Shown here: positions 1-12,702 of the stretch, in pieces | Layout: every line of letters starts with the position of its first letter | Numbering within the stretch: position 1 is the stretch's first letter | NCBI RefSeq assembly: GCF_007795095.1 | Contig: NZ_CP042218.1 | Location: forward strand, 744,001 to 808,000 | Source: Luteimonas granuli | GTDB lineage: Bacteria > Pseudomonadota > Gammaproteobacteria > Xanthomonadales > Xanthomonadaceae | Direction: 5' to 3' | DNA: 64,000 nucleotides | The notes under the pieces: generated by a model | What the model was told of the DNA's origin: nothing | Seen by the model: the letters and a program-made list of their open reading frames with translations, nothing else | The model's database searches: none | Translations under genes and position numbers: made by a program

Positions 1-19
1 CTCTGGACATCGCTTTCAT
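1..19 (-). CDS. Start of the gene after truD, cut by window edge (possibly surE)
   Basis: Only the first six codons (MKAMSR) lie in the window. The ATG at 19 follows a strong GGAGGTGA ribosome-binding sequence at 23-30, so a real gene begins here. In Lysobacteraceae and many gammaproteobacteria truD is followed by surE (survival nucleotidase), and that neighbour order is the only ground for the name. The six residues themselves identify nothing. Confidence 0.5.
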
Positions 20-127
20 GGGTCACCTCCCTCGGATGCGCGCCGGCGCCACCGGCGCACACCACATCTATACCCGCGGATGAACCCTTTCCAGTGCCCG
101 CCCGGCATTTTCCGACGGGCGGGCCGC

Positions 128-1234
128 TCAGTCCGGCTGGCGATCGGCGACCTCGCCGAGCTCCGCCAGCACGGCGGTCGCGTAGGCTCCTGCCGGCAGC
201 GAGAAATCCAGCGCGAGGACATCGTCCGCCAGCCACCGCCAGGCCAGTCCCTCCGGTCGGAGACGGGTCGCGCGCCGCTCCTGCCTCAGGCCCGCGGCCT
301 CCAGGCCGGCGCGAAGCGCCAGGCTGTCCGCATCCGCGAGCGCCGCCAGTTCCAGCGCCCTCGCCTCGCCGTCGCTGCGCGGATCGCCGCGGCCCCACAG
401 CGGCGCGGTGGGATGGATGTCGAAGGCCGCGAGCCGCGCCGCGAGCGCCACGCTCCAGGGTTCCGGACCGAAGACGCTGCGGCTGCCGTCGAGCATCCAC
501 GCCTCGCCCTCCAGGCCGCGGTCCCAGCTGCCGTCCGCCACCCGCGCGGCGAGCACCCGGTTGAACAGGGCGGACCGGGCGGCCGACAGCAGCAGGGCGC
601 GCTCGTCGCGGCGCACGCGCAGCCCGGCGAACATGCGCCGCGCCCTGTCGACGTTTCCGCCGCCGTGACCGAAACGCTGTGCGCCGAACCCGTTCGGCAC
701 CCCGCGCTCGGCGATGGCCCGCAGGCGCGCGTCGATCGCCGCGGCATCGCCTTCGACCCCGCGCAGCACCAGCACGAACCGGTTGCCGGCGAGTGCGCCG
801 CGCGGCAGCTTGCGGGCGTGCCTGGCCTGCCCGAGCACGCGCAGCGACTGGCCGGTGGCCGGGTCGTCGCGCTCGAGCGCGGCGATGTCGGGCGCCTCGC
901 GCCCGGGCAGTTGCAGGCTGAAGCGCTGGCGGGTGACGGCATGGCGGTCCTTGAGCCCCGCGTAGCCGATCGCACGCTCGTCCACGCCTGCCCAGTCCGC
1001 CAGCAGGCGGGCGACGAAGGCGGTGTTCATGCCGCGCTTCTCGATCGTCAGCAGCAGGTGCTCGCCGGCGCCGCTGGCGGCGAAGCCGTCGATCTCGGTG
1101 ACATCGAAATCCTCGGGCGTGGTCCGGATCCGGGCGCGCAGCACCGGCGCACCGTGGGCGCGCGGCAGGTCGGCCGCGTTTCCTTCCTTCCCGGCCCCGG
1201 CCGGGCCGCGGGTATCGCCCGGACCGGCGTTCAC
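128..1234 (-). CDS. truD: tRNA pseudouridine(13) synthase TruD
   Basis: This enzyme isomerises uridine 13 of tRNA to pseudouridine in the cytoplasm. The family signature [11 protein letters not shown], with the catalytic Asp, lies near residue 95, and the 368-residue length is close to the family norm. The start is a GTG at 1234 whose GTGA overlaps the ispF stop, which implies translational coupling. It is the distal recognised member of the pyrG-to-truD gene string. No missing motif or frameshift was seen. Confidence 0.95.
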   Translation of the reverse strand: MNAGPGDTRGPAGAGKEGNAADLPRAHGAPVLRARIRTTPEDFDVTEIDGFAASGAGEHLLLTIEKRGMNTAFVARLLADWAGVDERAIGYAGLKDRHAVTRQRFSLQLPGREAPDIAALERDDPATGQSLRVLGQARHARKLPRGALAGNRFVLVLRGVEGDAAAIDARLRAIAERGVPNGFGAQRFGHGGGNVDRARRMFAGLRVRRDERALLLSAARSALFNRVLAARVADGSWDRGLEGEAWMLDGSRSVFGPEPWSVALAARLAAFDIHPTAPLWGRGDPRSDGEARALELAALADADSLALRAGLEAAGLRQERRATRLRPEGLAWRWLADDVLALDFSLPAGAYATAVLAELGEVADRQPD

Positions 1235-1710
1235 GCCGTCACGAGCAGGCAGACCGCCTGCGCGGCGATGCCCTCCTCGCGGCCGATGAAGCCGAGGCGT
1301 TCGCTGGTGGTGGCCTTGACGCTGATCGCGTCCAGCGCCACGCCGAGGTCGGCGGCGATCGCCTCGCGCATCGCCAGGGCGTGCGGGCCGACCTTCGGCC
1401 GCTCGCAGACCACGGTCGCATCGGCATTGCCCACCTTCCAGCCGCGCTCCGCGGCCAAGGCAGCGCAGTGGCGCAGCAGCACTCGGCTGTCGGCGCCCTT
1501 CCAGCGCGCGTCCGAAGGCGGGAAATGCACGCCGATGTCGCCCAGCGCCAGCGCGCCGAGGATCGCGTCGCAGAGTGCGTGCAGGATCACGTCCCCGTCG
1601 CTGTGCGCGACCAGGCCGCGGTCGTGCGGCACGCGCACGCCGCCGAGCATCACGTGGTCGCCGTCGCCAAAGGCGTGGACGTCGTAGCCCTGGCCGATGC
1701 GGATGTTCAT
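1231..1710 (-). CDS. ispF: 2-C-methyl-D-erythritol 2,4-cyclodiphosphate synthase IspF
   Basis: IspF cyclises CDP-methylerythritol 2-phosphate in the non-mevalonate isoprenoid pathway, releasing CMP. The metal-binding motif GQGYDVHAF is at the N-terminus and [14 protein letters not shown] near residue 35. The 159-residue length is typical. The ATG at 1710 overlaps the ispD stop by four bases (ATGA), and the stop overlaps the truD start. Consecutive MEP-pathway genes ispD-ispF are the usual arrangement in gammaproteobacteria. Confidence 0.97.
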   Translation of the reverse strand: MNIRIGQGYDVHAFGDGDHVMLGGVRVPHDRGLVAHSDGDVILHALCDAILGALALGDIGVHFPPSDARWKGADSRVLLRHCAALAAERGWKVGNADATVVCERPKVGPHALAMREAIAADLGVALDAISVKATTSERLGFIGREEGIAAQAVCLLVTA

Positions 1711-2408
1711 TCGCCTTCCTCCATCGTCCGGCGCGCGAGCAGGAACTCGAAGTACGCCAGGTCGGCCGGCGTGGTCACCTTGATGTTGTCGGCGGCGCCC
1801 TCGACCAGCAGCGGGCGCAGGCCCTGGCGCTCCATGGCCATGGCCTCGTCGGTGACCTCGATGGCGTCCGCCGCGGCGGCCTCCAGCGCGCGCCCGAGCT
1901 GCAGGCGGCGGAACAGCTGCGGCGTCAGCGCGCGCCACAGGCGCTCGCGGGGCTCGGTGCCGTCGATGCCGCCGTCGTCCCCGGCGCGCTTGAGGGTGTC
2001 GCGCACGGGCGTGGCCAGGATCGCTCCGACCGGGTCCTCGCGGCCGCGCTCCAGCAGCGCCGCCAGGTCGGCCTTGCGGAGGTTGGGGCGCGCCGCGTCG
2101 TGCACCAGGACGAAGCCGTCGGCGCGCACCTCGTCGGGCAGCGCGGCCAGGCCGGCAAGCACCGACCGGGCACGGGTGTCGCCGCCGGTGCAGGTGATGA
2201 CCGGACGGCCGCTGCCGTCGCTCCAGCCCCGCCAGCGCGCGTCGTCCGGCGCGAGTACGACGACCGCACCCTTCACGCCCGGATGCGCGAACAGCGCGCG
2301 CAGGCTGTGCACGACCAGGGGCTCGCCCGCCACCTCGAGATACTGCTTCGGCACGTCGCCGCCAAAGCGCGCGCCGCGCCCGGCGGCGGGAACCACGGCC
2401 CAGGTCAT
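1707..2408 (-). CDS. ispD: 2-C-methyl-D-erythritol 4-phosphate cytidylyltransferase IspD
   Basis: IspD couples CTP to methylerythritol phosphate, the third step of the MEP isoprenoid pathway. The nucleotidyltransferase motif [18 protein letters not shown] is at residues 7-24, and the VHDAARP motif is present mid-protein. The 233-residue length fits the family. The ATG at 2408 overlaps the ftsB stop by four bases, which decides the start against a much longer open frame upstream. Its substrate CTP is made by PyrG, encoded at the head of the same gene string. Confidence 0.96.
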   Translation of the reverse strand: MTWAVVPAAGRGARFGGDVPKQYLEVAGEPLVVHSLRALFAHPGVKGAVVVLAPDDARWRGWSDGSGRPVITCTGGDTRARSVLAGLAALPDEVRADGFVLVHDAARPNLRKADLAALLERGREDPVGAILATPVRDTLKRAGDDGGIDGTEPRERLWRALTPQLFRRLQLGRALEAAAADAIEVTDEAMAMERQGLRPLLVEGAADNIKVTTPADLAYFEFLLARRTMEEGE

Positions 2409-2737
2409 CGCTCCACTCCATCGTTCCCGCGGGCCTCGCCGGGCGCCGCCTGCGGCGCACGCTCGACCACGCGGTAGAAGGTCTCGCCCGGCCGGATCAT
2501 GCCGAGCTCGGCCCGCGCGCGCTCCTCGATCGCGGCCTCGCCGGACTTGAGGTCGGCGACCTCGGCGGCGAGCGCCGCGTTGCGTTCGCGCAGGCCCTCG
2601 TTCTGCCGCGCCTGCTGCTCGACCTGTGCCTGGAGCGCGGCCACCTCGCCGTTGCCGCCGCTGCCGAACCACAGCCGGTACTGCAGCCACGCCAGCAGCG
2701 CGACCAGCACCACCAGCACGATCCGCAGCGTGCGCAT
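2405..2737 (-). CDS. ftsB: Cell-division protein FtsB (DivIC-like)
   Basis: This is a small bitopic inner-membrane protein of the FtsQLB divisome subcomplex. Residues 4-24 form one hydrophobic helix ([20 protein letters not shown]). A heptad-rich coiled coil follows at about 32-75 ([21 protein letters not shown]). The C-terminal block [16 protein letters not shown] is characteristic of FtsB. The 110-residue length and the position between eno and ispD match the usual gammaproteobacterial order. Its stop overlaps the ispD start. Confidence 0.95.
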   Translation of the reverse strand: MRTLRIVLVVLVALLAWLQYRLWFGSGGNGEVAALQAQVEQQARQNEGLRERNAALAAEVADLKSGEAAIEERARAELGMIRPGETFYRVVERAPQAAPGEARGNDGVER

Positions 2738-2747
2738 GCCCCGTCCG

Positions 2748-4221
<1,474 letters not shown>

Positions 4222-4229
4222 TACCGCCT

Positions 4230-5063
4230 CTAAAGGTCGTTCTCGAGGAAGCCCGAACGCTTGGTCACCGCATCGAGTTCGAGCAGGGTCTCGAGCAGCG
4301 CGCGCATCTTCGGCAGCGGCCATGCGTTGGGGCCGTCGCTGAGCGCCTTCGCCGGGTCCGGGTGGGTTTCCATGAACACGCCGGAGACGCCCACGGCGAT
4401 CGCGGCGCGCGCCAGCACCGGCACGAATTCGCGCTGCCCCCCGCTGGACGTGCCCTGCCCGCCGGGCAGCTGCACCGAATGGGTGGCGTCGAAGACCACG
4501 GGGCAGCCGGTGTCGCGCATCACTGCCAGCGAACGCATGTCGCTGACCAGGTTGTTGTAGCCGAAGCTGGCGCCACGCTCGCAGACCATGATCTGCGGGT
4601 TGCCGGTCGACTTCGCCTTCTCGACCACGGGCTTCATGTCCCAGGGCGAGAGGAACTGGCCCTTCTTGATGTTCACCGGCTTGCCGGCCGAGCACACCTT
4701 GCGGATGAAGTCGGTCTGGCGCACCAGGAATGCGGGCGTCTGCAGCACGTCCACCACCGATGCGACCTCGTCCATCGGCGTGTACTCGTGCACGTCGGTG
4801 AGCACCGGCACGCCGATCTGGCGCTTCACCTCGCCCAGCACGCGCAGGCCCTCCTCCATGCCCGGGCCGCGGAAGGCGGTGCCGGAGGTGCGGTTGGCCT
4901 TGTCGAAGCTCGACTTGAAGATGAAGTTGATACCCAGCGCCGAAGTGATTTCCTTCAGCTGGCCGGCGACATCGAGCTGCAATTGCTCGCTCTCGACCAC
5001 GCAGGGCCCGGCGATCAGGAAAAACGGCTGGTCCAACCCGATTTCAAAGCCACAGAGGTTCAT
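4230..5063 (-). CDS. kdsA: 3-deoxy-8-phosphooctulonate synthase KdsA
   Basis: KdsA condenses phosphoenolpyruvate with arabinose 5-phosphate to give KDO-8-phosphate for lipopolysaccharide core synthesis. Motifs seen are [10 protein letters not shown] near residue 18, [12 protein letters not shown], and [21 protein letters not shown]. The 277-residue length matches the family at about 280. The metal-site Cys of GPCVVES is present, but class I versus class II metal dependence was not judged. Its position between pyrG and eno is the common gammaproteobacterial order. The gene is flanked on both sides by long foldback repeats. Confidence 0.97.
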   Translation of the reverse strand: MNLCGFEIGLDQPFFLIAGPCVVESEQLQLDVAGQLKEITSALGINFIFKSSFDKANRTSGTAFRGPGMEEGLRVLGEVKRQIGVPVLTDVHEYTPMDEVASVVDVLQTPAFLVRQTDFIRKVCSAGKPVNIKKGQFLSPWDMKPVVEKAKSTGNPQIMVCERGASFGYNNLVSDMRSLAVMRDTGCPVVFDATHSVQLPGGQGTSSGGQREFVPVLARAAIAVGVSGVFMETHPDPAKALSDGPNAWPLPKMRALLETLLELDAVTKRSGFLENDL

Positions 5064-5075
5064 GAAAAAGCCTTT

Positions 5076-5231
5076 TTTGCCACGGATTTACGCGGATCAA
5101 AACGAATTTGCGCGGATAGGGCAAACGCGGGTGCAATGGAAAGAGCAGGTGCGGCCGAAGGTGCCGCAAACCATTCCAGCCCTGTTCTATCCGTGCAAAT
5201 CCGTGCACATCCGCGCAGATCCGTGGCAAGG
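5076..5231. repeat. Long imperfect foldback repeat, copy B (kdsA/pyrG gap)
   Basis: The left arm TTTTGCCACGGATTTACGCG (from 5076) pairs with the right arm ending CGCGCAGATCCGTGGCAAGG. The arms are about 48-52 bp with a loop of about 55 bp. Its words and design match copy A at 4083-4221, but the loop differs. It occupies the pyrG-kdsA gap from just after the pyrG stop (5236) to 13 bp from the kdsA start (5063), so it would be transcribed as a leader to kdsA. Confidence 0.85.
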
Positions 5232-5235
5232 CTCT

Positions 5236-7044
<1,809 letters not shown>

Positions 7045-7049
7045 AGGGC

Positions 7050-7556
7050 TCAGCGTGACACCGGCCGCAGCCCCTGCATCACCCGCGAGAACAGGCCACG
7101 GGCACCCGCCTGGGCGGGGGATTCCGGCGTGGCCTGCGCGGCGTCGCGGCCCTGGAAGGTCCCCACGACCACCCCCAGGGCCTCGCGCCAGCGCGCCATC
7201 AGCGCCTCGTCGGCTTCGGGATCGGCCTCCTCCACCACCTTGAGCAGGCTCGCGACCCAGTCCTTGTACAGCGCCGCGGGCACCGGGCAGCGGCCGCCAC
7301 TGGCATGGACCGCGGCCATCTCGTTGATCCCCCGGTCCACCACCCTGCTGCCCCCGGCGTGGAAGATCGCCATGGTGATGCCGCGGCGCAGGGCGAGGCG
7401 CTGCTTGCTGAAGTCGGTGTGGGCGAACATCGCCGGCACCTCGGGGTTGCTGGCCAGGAACACGTCGTAGAAGCGACCGATGAACTCCTTGTCGCGCAGG
7501 CAGCGCCCGTAGCTCTGGTGCAGGTCGGCGTAGGGGTCGGTCACTGCGGTGTCCAC
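7050..7556 (-). CDS. Single-domain globin-like haem protein
   Basis: This 168-residue protein has a globin fold signature: an N-terminal segment with FYDVFLASNPEVPAMF, a QRLALRRGI helix, and MAAVHASGG, whose His is the likely proximal haem ligand. The C-terminal ~25 residues are a low-complexity tail. Globins of this size bind haem and act in oxygen or nitric-oxide chemistry or as sensors, and no partner domain is visible here. The start is a GTG at 7556 preceded by a GGAGAG sequence. A downstream in-frame GTG at 7544 would remove four residues. It diverges from parE across a 144-bp gap. Confidence 0.8.
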   Translation of the reverse strand: MDTAVTDPYADLHQSYGRCLRDKEFIGRFYDVFLASNPEVPAMFAHTDFSKQRLALRRGITMAIFHAGGSRVVDRGINEMAAVHASGGRCPVPAALYKDWVASLLKVVEEADPEADEALMARWREALGVVVGTFQGRDAAQATPESPAQAGARGLFSRVMQGLRPVSR

Positions 7557-7700
7557 GGGGGCGCTCTCCGGAAGTCGGGGCTTCGATCTTCGGCGGTCCG
7601 CGCGGGGCGGGGCTTGATTCCGGTCAACATCCGCCTTGACCCGACCCTGCCGCGCCGCCATTCTGGCCGGCTCCCGCCCTTCCGCCGTGCCGCCACGCGA

Positions 7701-9590
7701 ATGAGCTCCCGCTACGACGCCGCCGACATCGAAGTCCTGTCCGGCCTGGATCCGGTCAAGCGCCGGCCCGGCATGTACACCGACACCTCGCGCCCCAACC
7801 ACCTGGCGCAGGAAGTGGTCGACAACGCCGTGGACGAGGCCCTGGCAGGCCACGCGCGCGCGATCGCGGTGACCCTGTTCAAGGACGGGAGCTGCGAGGT
7901 CTCCGACGACGGCCGCGGCATGCCGGTCGACATCCATCCGGAGGAAAAGGTCCCCGGCGTCGAGTTGATCCTCACCCGCCTGCACGCCGGCGGGAAGTTC
8001 AGCAACCGCAACTACGCCTTCTCCGGCGGCCTGCACGGCGTGGGGGTGAGCGTGGTCAACGCGCTCTCGACCCTGGTGGAAGTCCACATCAAGCGCGAGG
8101 GCAACGAATACCGCATGACCTTCCGCGACGGCGACGTGGCCAGTCCGCTCGAGGTCGTGGGCACCGTCGGCCGGCGCAACACCGGCACCCGGCTGCGCTT
8201 CTGGGCCGACCCGAAATACTTCGACACGCCGAAATTCAGCCTCCGCGCGCTGCGCCACCTGCTGCGCGCCAAGGCGGTGCTGGCGCCGGGCCTGACGGTC
8301 ACCCTCTTCGACGAGGCCACCGGCGAACGCGACGAATGGCACTACGCCGACGGCCTGCGCGACTACCTTGCCGGCGCGCTCGCGGGCCGCGAGCCGCTGC
8401 CGCCCGAACTGTTCCTCGGCAGCCTGAAGAAGGACACCGAGATCGTGGAATGGGCCGCCGCCTGGATCCCGGAAGGCGAACTGGTGCAGGAAAGCTACGT
8501 CAACCTGATCCCGACGCCACAGCACGGCACCCACGTCAACGGCCTGCGCTCGGGCTTCACCGACGCGCTGCGCAAGTTCTGCGAGTTCCGCAGCCTGCTG
8601 CCGCGCGGCGTGAAGCTCGCGCCTGAAGATGTCTGGGATCGGGTCAGCTTCGTGCTCAGCCTGAAGATGACCGACCCGCAGTTCAGCGGCCAGACCAAGG
8701 AGCGGCTGAGCTCACGCCAGGCCGCCGGCTTCATCGAGGGTGCGGCCGAGGACGCGTTCACGCTCTGGCTCAACAGCCACGTCGAGCTGGGCGAGAGGAT
8801 CGCGCAGCTCGCCATCGACCGCGCCAGCGCGCGGCTGAAGACCGAGAAGCAGATCGTCCGCAAGAAGGTGACCCAGGGGCCGGCGCTGCCGGGCAAGCTC
8901 GCCGACTGCATCAGCCAGGACCTGTCGCGGACCGAGCTGTTCCTGGTCGAGGGCGACTCCGCCGGCGGCAGCGCCAGGCAGGCGCGCGACAAGGATTTCC
9001 AGGCGATCCTGCCGCTGCGCGGCAAGATCCTGAACACCTGGGAGGTCGCCTCGGGCGGCGTGCTCGCCTCCCAGGAAGTGCACGACCTGGCGGTCGCCAT
9101 CGGCTGCGACCCCGGCAAGGACGACATCTCCGGCCTGCGCTACGGCAAGGTGGTGATCCTGGCCGATGCCGACTCCGACGGCCTGCACATCGCCACCCTG
9201 CTGGCGGCGCTGTTCCTGCGCCACTTCCCGGCGCTGGTACGCGCCGGACACATCTTCGTGGCCATGCCGCCGCTGTACCGCGTGGACGTGGGCAAGCAGG
9301 TGTTCTATGCGCTCGACGAGGAGGAAAAGCGCCTGCTGCTGGAGAAGATCCAGCGCGAGAAGATCAAGGGCGCGGTCAACGTCACCCGCTTCAAGGGCCT
9401 CGGCGAGATGAACCCGCCGCAGCTGCGCGAGTCCACGATCCACCCCGACACCCGCCGCCTGGTCCAGCTGACCGTCGACGATCCCGAGCAGACGCGCGCG
9501 CTGATGGACATGCTGCTGGCGAAGAAGCGCGCGTCCGACCGCAAGTCCTGGCTCGAGGAGAAGGGCGACCTGGCGTCGCTCGAGGTCTGA
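7701..9590 (+). CDS. parE: DNA topoisomerase IV subunit B (ParE)
   Basis: ParE is the ATPase subunit that drives decatenation of sister chromosomes with ParC. The GHKL ATPase domain shows DNAVDEALAG, DDGRGMPVDIH and GGLHGVGVSVVNALS. The toprim domain shows LVEGDSAGGSA and ILADADSDGLH, with the metal-binding Asp residues. The length of 629 residues is the ParE length and is shorter than gammaproteobacterial GyrB, which carries an insert near the C-terminus. The ATG at 7701 gives the expected N-terminus MSSRYDAADIEVLSGLDPVK. The partner parC is not in the window. Confidence 0.96.
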   Translation: MSSRYDAADIEVLSGLDPVKRRPGMYTDTSRPNHLAQEVVDNAVDEALAGHARAIAVTLFKDGSCEVSDDGRGMPVDIHPEEKVPGVELILTRLHAGGKFSNRNYAFSGGLHGVGVSVVNALSTLVEVHIKREGNEYRMTFRDGDVASPLEVVGTVGRRNTGTRLRFWADPKYFDTPKFSLRALRHLLRAKAVLAPGLTVTLFDEATGERDEWHYADGLRDYLAGALAGREPLPPELFLGSLKKDTEIVEWAAAWIPEGELVQESYVNLIPTPQHGTHVNGLRSGFTDALRKFCEFRSLLPRGVKLAPEDVWDRVSFVLSLKMTDPQFSGQTKERLSSRQAAGFIEGAAEDAFTLWLNSHVELGERIAQLAIDRASARLKTEKQIVRKKVTQGPALPGKLADCISQDLSRTELFLVEGDSAGGSARQARDKDFQAILPLRGKILNTWEVASGGVLASQEVHDLAVAIGCDPGKDDISGLRYGKVVILADADSDGLHIATLLAALFLRHFPALVRAGHIFVAMPPLYRVDVGKQVFYALDEEEKRLLLEKIQREKIKGAVNVTRFKGLGEMNPPQLRESTIHPDTRRLVQLTVDDPEQTRALMDMLLAKKRASDRKSWLEEKGDLASLEV

Positions 9591-9612
9591 CGCCCCGGCG
9601 GCGGCGACGGCC

Positions 9613-9987
9613 TCAGGCGCCGACGCGGATCCGCTCGGCGCCCATGTCGTCCACGGGCCGCACCTCGATGCTGCCGTAGCGGTACCAGGGGAAGTCGCGG
9701 GCGATGCGCATCGCCTCCTCGGGATCGCGTGCGTTGACGAGGTTGAACCCGGCCAGGATCTCCCGCGTCTCGGCGAACGGTCCGTCGGTGATCCGCACTC
9801 CGCCATCGCGCTCGCGCAGGGTGCGCGCGCGGTCCACCGGCTGCAGCTTCTGCGCCAGGACCAGGGTGCCTTCGGCCTGCAGCCGGTCGGCGTGGCGGAT
9901 GCAGTCGCGCATCAGCGCGTCGTACTCCGCCGCGGGAAGCGCGCCGAGCAGGGCTTCATCGATATAGATCACGAGCAGGAACTGCAT
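9613..9987 (-). CDS. YCII/DGPF-domain protein
   Basis: This 124-residue cytoplasmic protein has the YCII-related (DGPF) fold. It begins MQFLLVIYIDEALLGAL and contains ITDGPFAETREILAGFNL, the family motif. Members of this family are encoded next to ECF42-type sigma factors in many bacteria, and one such sigma factor lies 640 bp away on the other strand. The molecular role of these partners is not established. The 150-bp gap upstream separates it from the divergent, frameshifted paralogue at 10139, so both may share a control region. Confidence 0.85.
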   Translation of the reverse strand: MQFLLVIYIDEALLGALPAAEYDALMRDCIRHADRLQAEGTLVLAQKLQPVDRARTLRERDGGVRITDGPFAETREILAGFNLVNARDPEEAMRIARDFPWYRYGSIEVRPVDDMGAERIRVGA

Positions 9988-10138
9988 GGCGGTGGTCGTC
10001 GGGCCGGGGGCTCCATGATGCCAAAGCCGCGCACCGGCCGCGTCCGCCGGGCGGATGCGCCGGACTGTCGATCCGCGCGGCCCTGGCTCGTCGGCATGGG
10101 TGAAGGCCCCGATGCCCGGGGCCACGCGGAGAAACGCC

Positions 10139-10562
10139 ATGAAGGTCATGGTCCTGGTCAAGGCCGACGCCGAGACCGAAGCCGGCCGCATGCCCACCGA
10201 AGGGGGAGATGCGCGCCATGGGCGAATTCAACGAACGACTGGTCGAAGCCGGGATCATGCTCGCAGGCGAAGGCCTGCACCCCAGCAGCCGGGGGCGCCG
10301 CGTGCGCTTCGATCCGGGCGGGCGCCACACCGTCATCGACGGTCCGTTCGCCGAGGCCCGCGAGCTGCTCGGGGGCTACTGGATGTGGCAGGTGCGCTCG
10401 CTGGACGAAGCCACCGAATGGATCAAGCGCGCGCCCTTCCCTCCGGGCGCCGAGCTGGAGCTGCGGCCGGTCATGGGCATGGACGACTTCGGCGAGGCCT
10501 TCACCCCCGAACTCCGGGCGCGCGAGCAGCACCTGCGCGAACTCACCGGCAGCAGCGACTGA
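10139..10562 (+). pseudogene. YCII/DGPF-domain protein broken by a 1-base frameshift
   Basis: The frame from ATG 10139 encodes MKVMVLVKADAETEAGRMPTEG and then loses similarity. The +1 frame from 10209 resumes the family sequence (MGEFNERLVEAGIMLAGEGL, then VIDGPFAEARELLGGYWM) and stops at 10562. The break falls in a run of five G at 10202-10206, and four G would restore one continuous frame of about 140 residues. The cause is a sequencing error or a recent mutation. The gene lies 64 bp before the ECF42-type sigma factor and is its expected partner. Confidence 0.85.
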
Positions 10563-10626
10563 CGCCGTGCCACCAGTACCCCGCCCGGGGTTGTCGCCCG
10601 GGTCCGGCGATGGTGTGATCGCTGGC

Positions 10627-11883
10627 ATGGACGCGGACACGCTGCGCCGGACCCTCGACACGCTCTGGCGGATGGAGTCGCCGGGGCTGATCGCGCGCCT
10701 GGCGCGGCAGCTGGGCGACATCGGCCGCGCCGAGGAGCTGGTGCAGGACAGCTGGGTCGCCGCGCTCCAGCGCTGGCCCGCCGACGGCCTGCCCGACAAC
10801 CCGGCCGCATGGCTGGCGACGACGGCGCGCAACCGCGGCATCGACGAACTCCGCCACCGCGCGCAGGCGCGGGAGAAGCTCGAACTCTGGTCGCATGAGG
10901 TGGAACCCCCGCCCATGGCCGCACCCGACGACAGCGATGCGCTCGAAGACGACATCGGCGACGACCTGCTGCGGCTGATGTTCGTGGCCTGCCACCCGGT
11001 GCTGGCCGCGGATGCCCGGGTGGCTCTGACCCTGCGCCTGCTCGGCGGCCTGTCCACCGACGAGATCGCCCGCGCCTTCCTGGTGCCGACGGCCACCGTC
11101 GCCCAGCGCATCGTGCGCGCCAAGCGCACACTGGCCGACCGTCAGGTGCCCTTCGAGATCCCCCGCCACGACGCGCTGGGCGCGCGGCTGGAGTCGGTGC
11201 TCGAAGTGGTCTACCTGGTGTTCAACGAGGGCTACGCGGCCAGCAAGGGCGACGACTGGCTGCGGCCGGCGCTCTGCGAGGAGGCGCTGCGCCTGGGTCG
11301 CATCCTCGCCCACCGGCTGCCGGAGCAGCCCGCGGCGCACGGCCTGCTCGCCCTGATGGAACTGCAGGCGTCGCGCAGCGCCGCACGGGTGGCGGCCGAC
11401 GGCAGCGCGGTCCTGCTGCCCGACCAGGACCGGCAGCGCTGGGACCGGACGCAGATCGCACGCGGACGGGCGGCGCTGCGGCGCGCGCTGGCGCTCGGTG
11501 GGGACGACGACCGCTACGTGCTGCAGGCGGCCATCGCCGAGTGCCACGCGACCGCCCGCCGCCACGAGGACACCGACTGGCCGCGGATCGCGGAGCTGTA
11601 CAGCGTGCTCGCCCACCACCATCCGTCACCGGTGGTGGAACTCAACCGCGTGGTCGCCGTGGCGCAGGCGGACGGAGCCGCTCCGGCCTGGGTGCTGCTG
11701 CAGCCGCTGTTCGACGATGCGCGCCTGCGGGATTACGCGCCCTTGTGGGCGGTGCGCGGCGACCTGTTGCAGAAACTGGGCCGCCCGGCCGAGGCCGGGG
11801 ACGCTTTCATCCGCGCCGCAGGCCTGAGCGCGAACACACGGGAGCGCGCGGTGCTGCAGGCACGCGCGGCCGCGCTGGGATGA
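10627..11883 (+). CDS. ECF42-type RNA polymerase sigma factor with long C-terminal domain
   Basis: This 418-residue protein has sigma region 2 at the N-terminus (AEELVQDSWVAALQRWP, WLATTARNRGIDELR) and region 4 near residues 125-165 (LLGGLSTDEIARAFLVPTAT). A C-terminal extension of about 230 residues contains LLPDQDRQRWD, the conserved block of the ECF42 group, followed by helical TPR-like repeats. ECF42 factors are typically encoded beside DGPF/YCII proteins and lack a classical anti-sigma factor, as here. The ATG at 10627 is chosen; an in-frame GTG four codons upstream is possible. Target genes cannot be read from the window. Confidence 0.9.
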   Translation: MDADTLRRTLDTLWRMESPGLIARLARQLGDIGRAEELVQDSWVAALQRWPADGLPDNPAAWLATTARNRGIDELRHRAQAREKLELWSHEVEPPPMAAPDDSDALEDDIGDDLLRLMFVACHPVLAADARVALTLRLLGGLSTDEIARAFLVPTATVAQRIVRAKRTLADRQVPFEIPRHDALGARLESVLEVVYLVFNEGYAASKGDDWLRPALCEEALRLGRILAHRLPEQPAAHGLLALMELQASRSAARVAADGSAVLLPDQDRQRWDRTQIARGRAALRRALALGGDDDRYVLQAAIAECHATARRHEDTDWPRIAELYSVLAHHHPSPVVELNRVVAVAQADGAAPAWVLLQPLFDDARLRDYAPLWAVRGDLLQKLGRPAEAGDAFIRAAGLSANTRERAVLQARAAALG

Positions 11884-11904
11884 CCCGGCACAGCGGACGC
11901 GCGA

Positions 11905-12684
11905 CTACTCCGACAGGGCGGCCTCGAGCAGCGCCCGTAGCACCGGTTGCAGACGGCGGGCCAGGGCCTCGTCCCATCCGGTCGTGGCCTCGTCCATGTA
12001 GCAGCGCTGGCTGATCTCGAGCTGGACGGCCTCGACGCCGAGCTCGGGGCGGCCGTAGTGGCGGGTGATGTGGCCGCCCTTGAAGCGGCCGTTGGCGACC
12101 CAGTCGTAGCTGTCCTGCGCCGCCAGCACCAGGCCCAGGCGCCTGGCCAGCTCTGGCGAACAGCTGCCGCCGCCGGCGGTGCCGAGGTTGAGGTCCGGCA
12201 GGCGGCCCGGGAACAGCCAGGGCAGCTCGCCCCGGATGGAATGGCCCTCCCAGAGCACCACGCGGCCATGCTCCGCGCGCAGCCGCTCGAGCTCGGCGCG
12301 CAGCGCGGCGTGGTAGGGCCGCCAGTAGCGGTCCACCCGCGCGACCACCTCCTCCGGCGTGGGCTCGGCGCCCTCGAGGTACACCGGTCCGCCGTCGAAC
12401 CGCCGCACCGGGCACAGGCCGGTGGTGTTCTGTCCGGGATACAGCGAGGTGTCGTCCTCGGCGCGGTTGAGGTCGACCACGTAGCGCGAGTGTGCCGGCA
12501 CCAGGATCGATGCGCCCAGCTCGCGGGCGAAACCGTACAGGCGCGCCACGTGCCAGTCGGTGTCCGGGACGCGCCGCGCCTCCGCGGTGAACCGGGTGGC
12601 GATGTCGTCGGGGACCCGGGTCCCGTCATGCGGAAGGCTGACGAGGAGGGGCGCGCTGCCGCGGTGCAGGGTGAACGTGTCCAT
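11905..12684 (-). CDS. hutG: N-formylglutamate deformylase (HutG-type)
   Basis: This protein is predicted to hydrolyse N-formyl-L-glutamate to glutamate and formate, the last step of one histidine-degradation route. The N-formylglutamate amidohydrolase family signatures are LLVSLPHDGTRVPDD near residue 13, RYVVDLNRAEDD near 67, and LWEGHSIRGELPWLFPG in the middle. The 259-residue length is typical. No other hut gene lies nearby, so the histidine-pathway role comes from family alone. It runs in the same direction as gor, 18 bp downstream of the gor stop. Confidence 0.88.
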   Translation of the reverse strand: MDTFTLHRGSAPLLVSLPHDGTRVPDDIATRFTAEARRVPDTDWHVARLYGFARELGASILVPAHSRYVVDLNRAEDDTSLYPGQNTTGLCPVRRFDGGPVYLEGAEPTPEEVVARVDRYWRPYHAALRAELERLRAEHGRVVLWEGHSIRGELPWLFPGRLPDLNLGTAGGGSCSPELARRLGLVLAAQDSYDWVANGRFKGGHITRHYGRPELGVEAVQLEISQRCYMDEATTGWDEALARRLQPVLRALLEAALSE

Positions 12685-12702
12685 GCCGGTGATGCTACCC
12701 GC

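Noticed and set aside
80..1687. Long plus-strand open frame of 535 codons over truD/ispF
   Set aside because: It is antisense to well-recognised genes, has no family resemblance and a low-complexity Arg/Gly/Ala composition. High GC makes such shadow frames common here.
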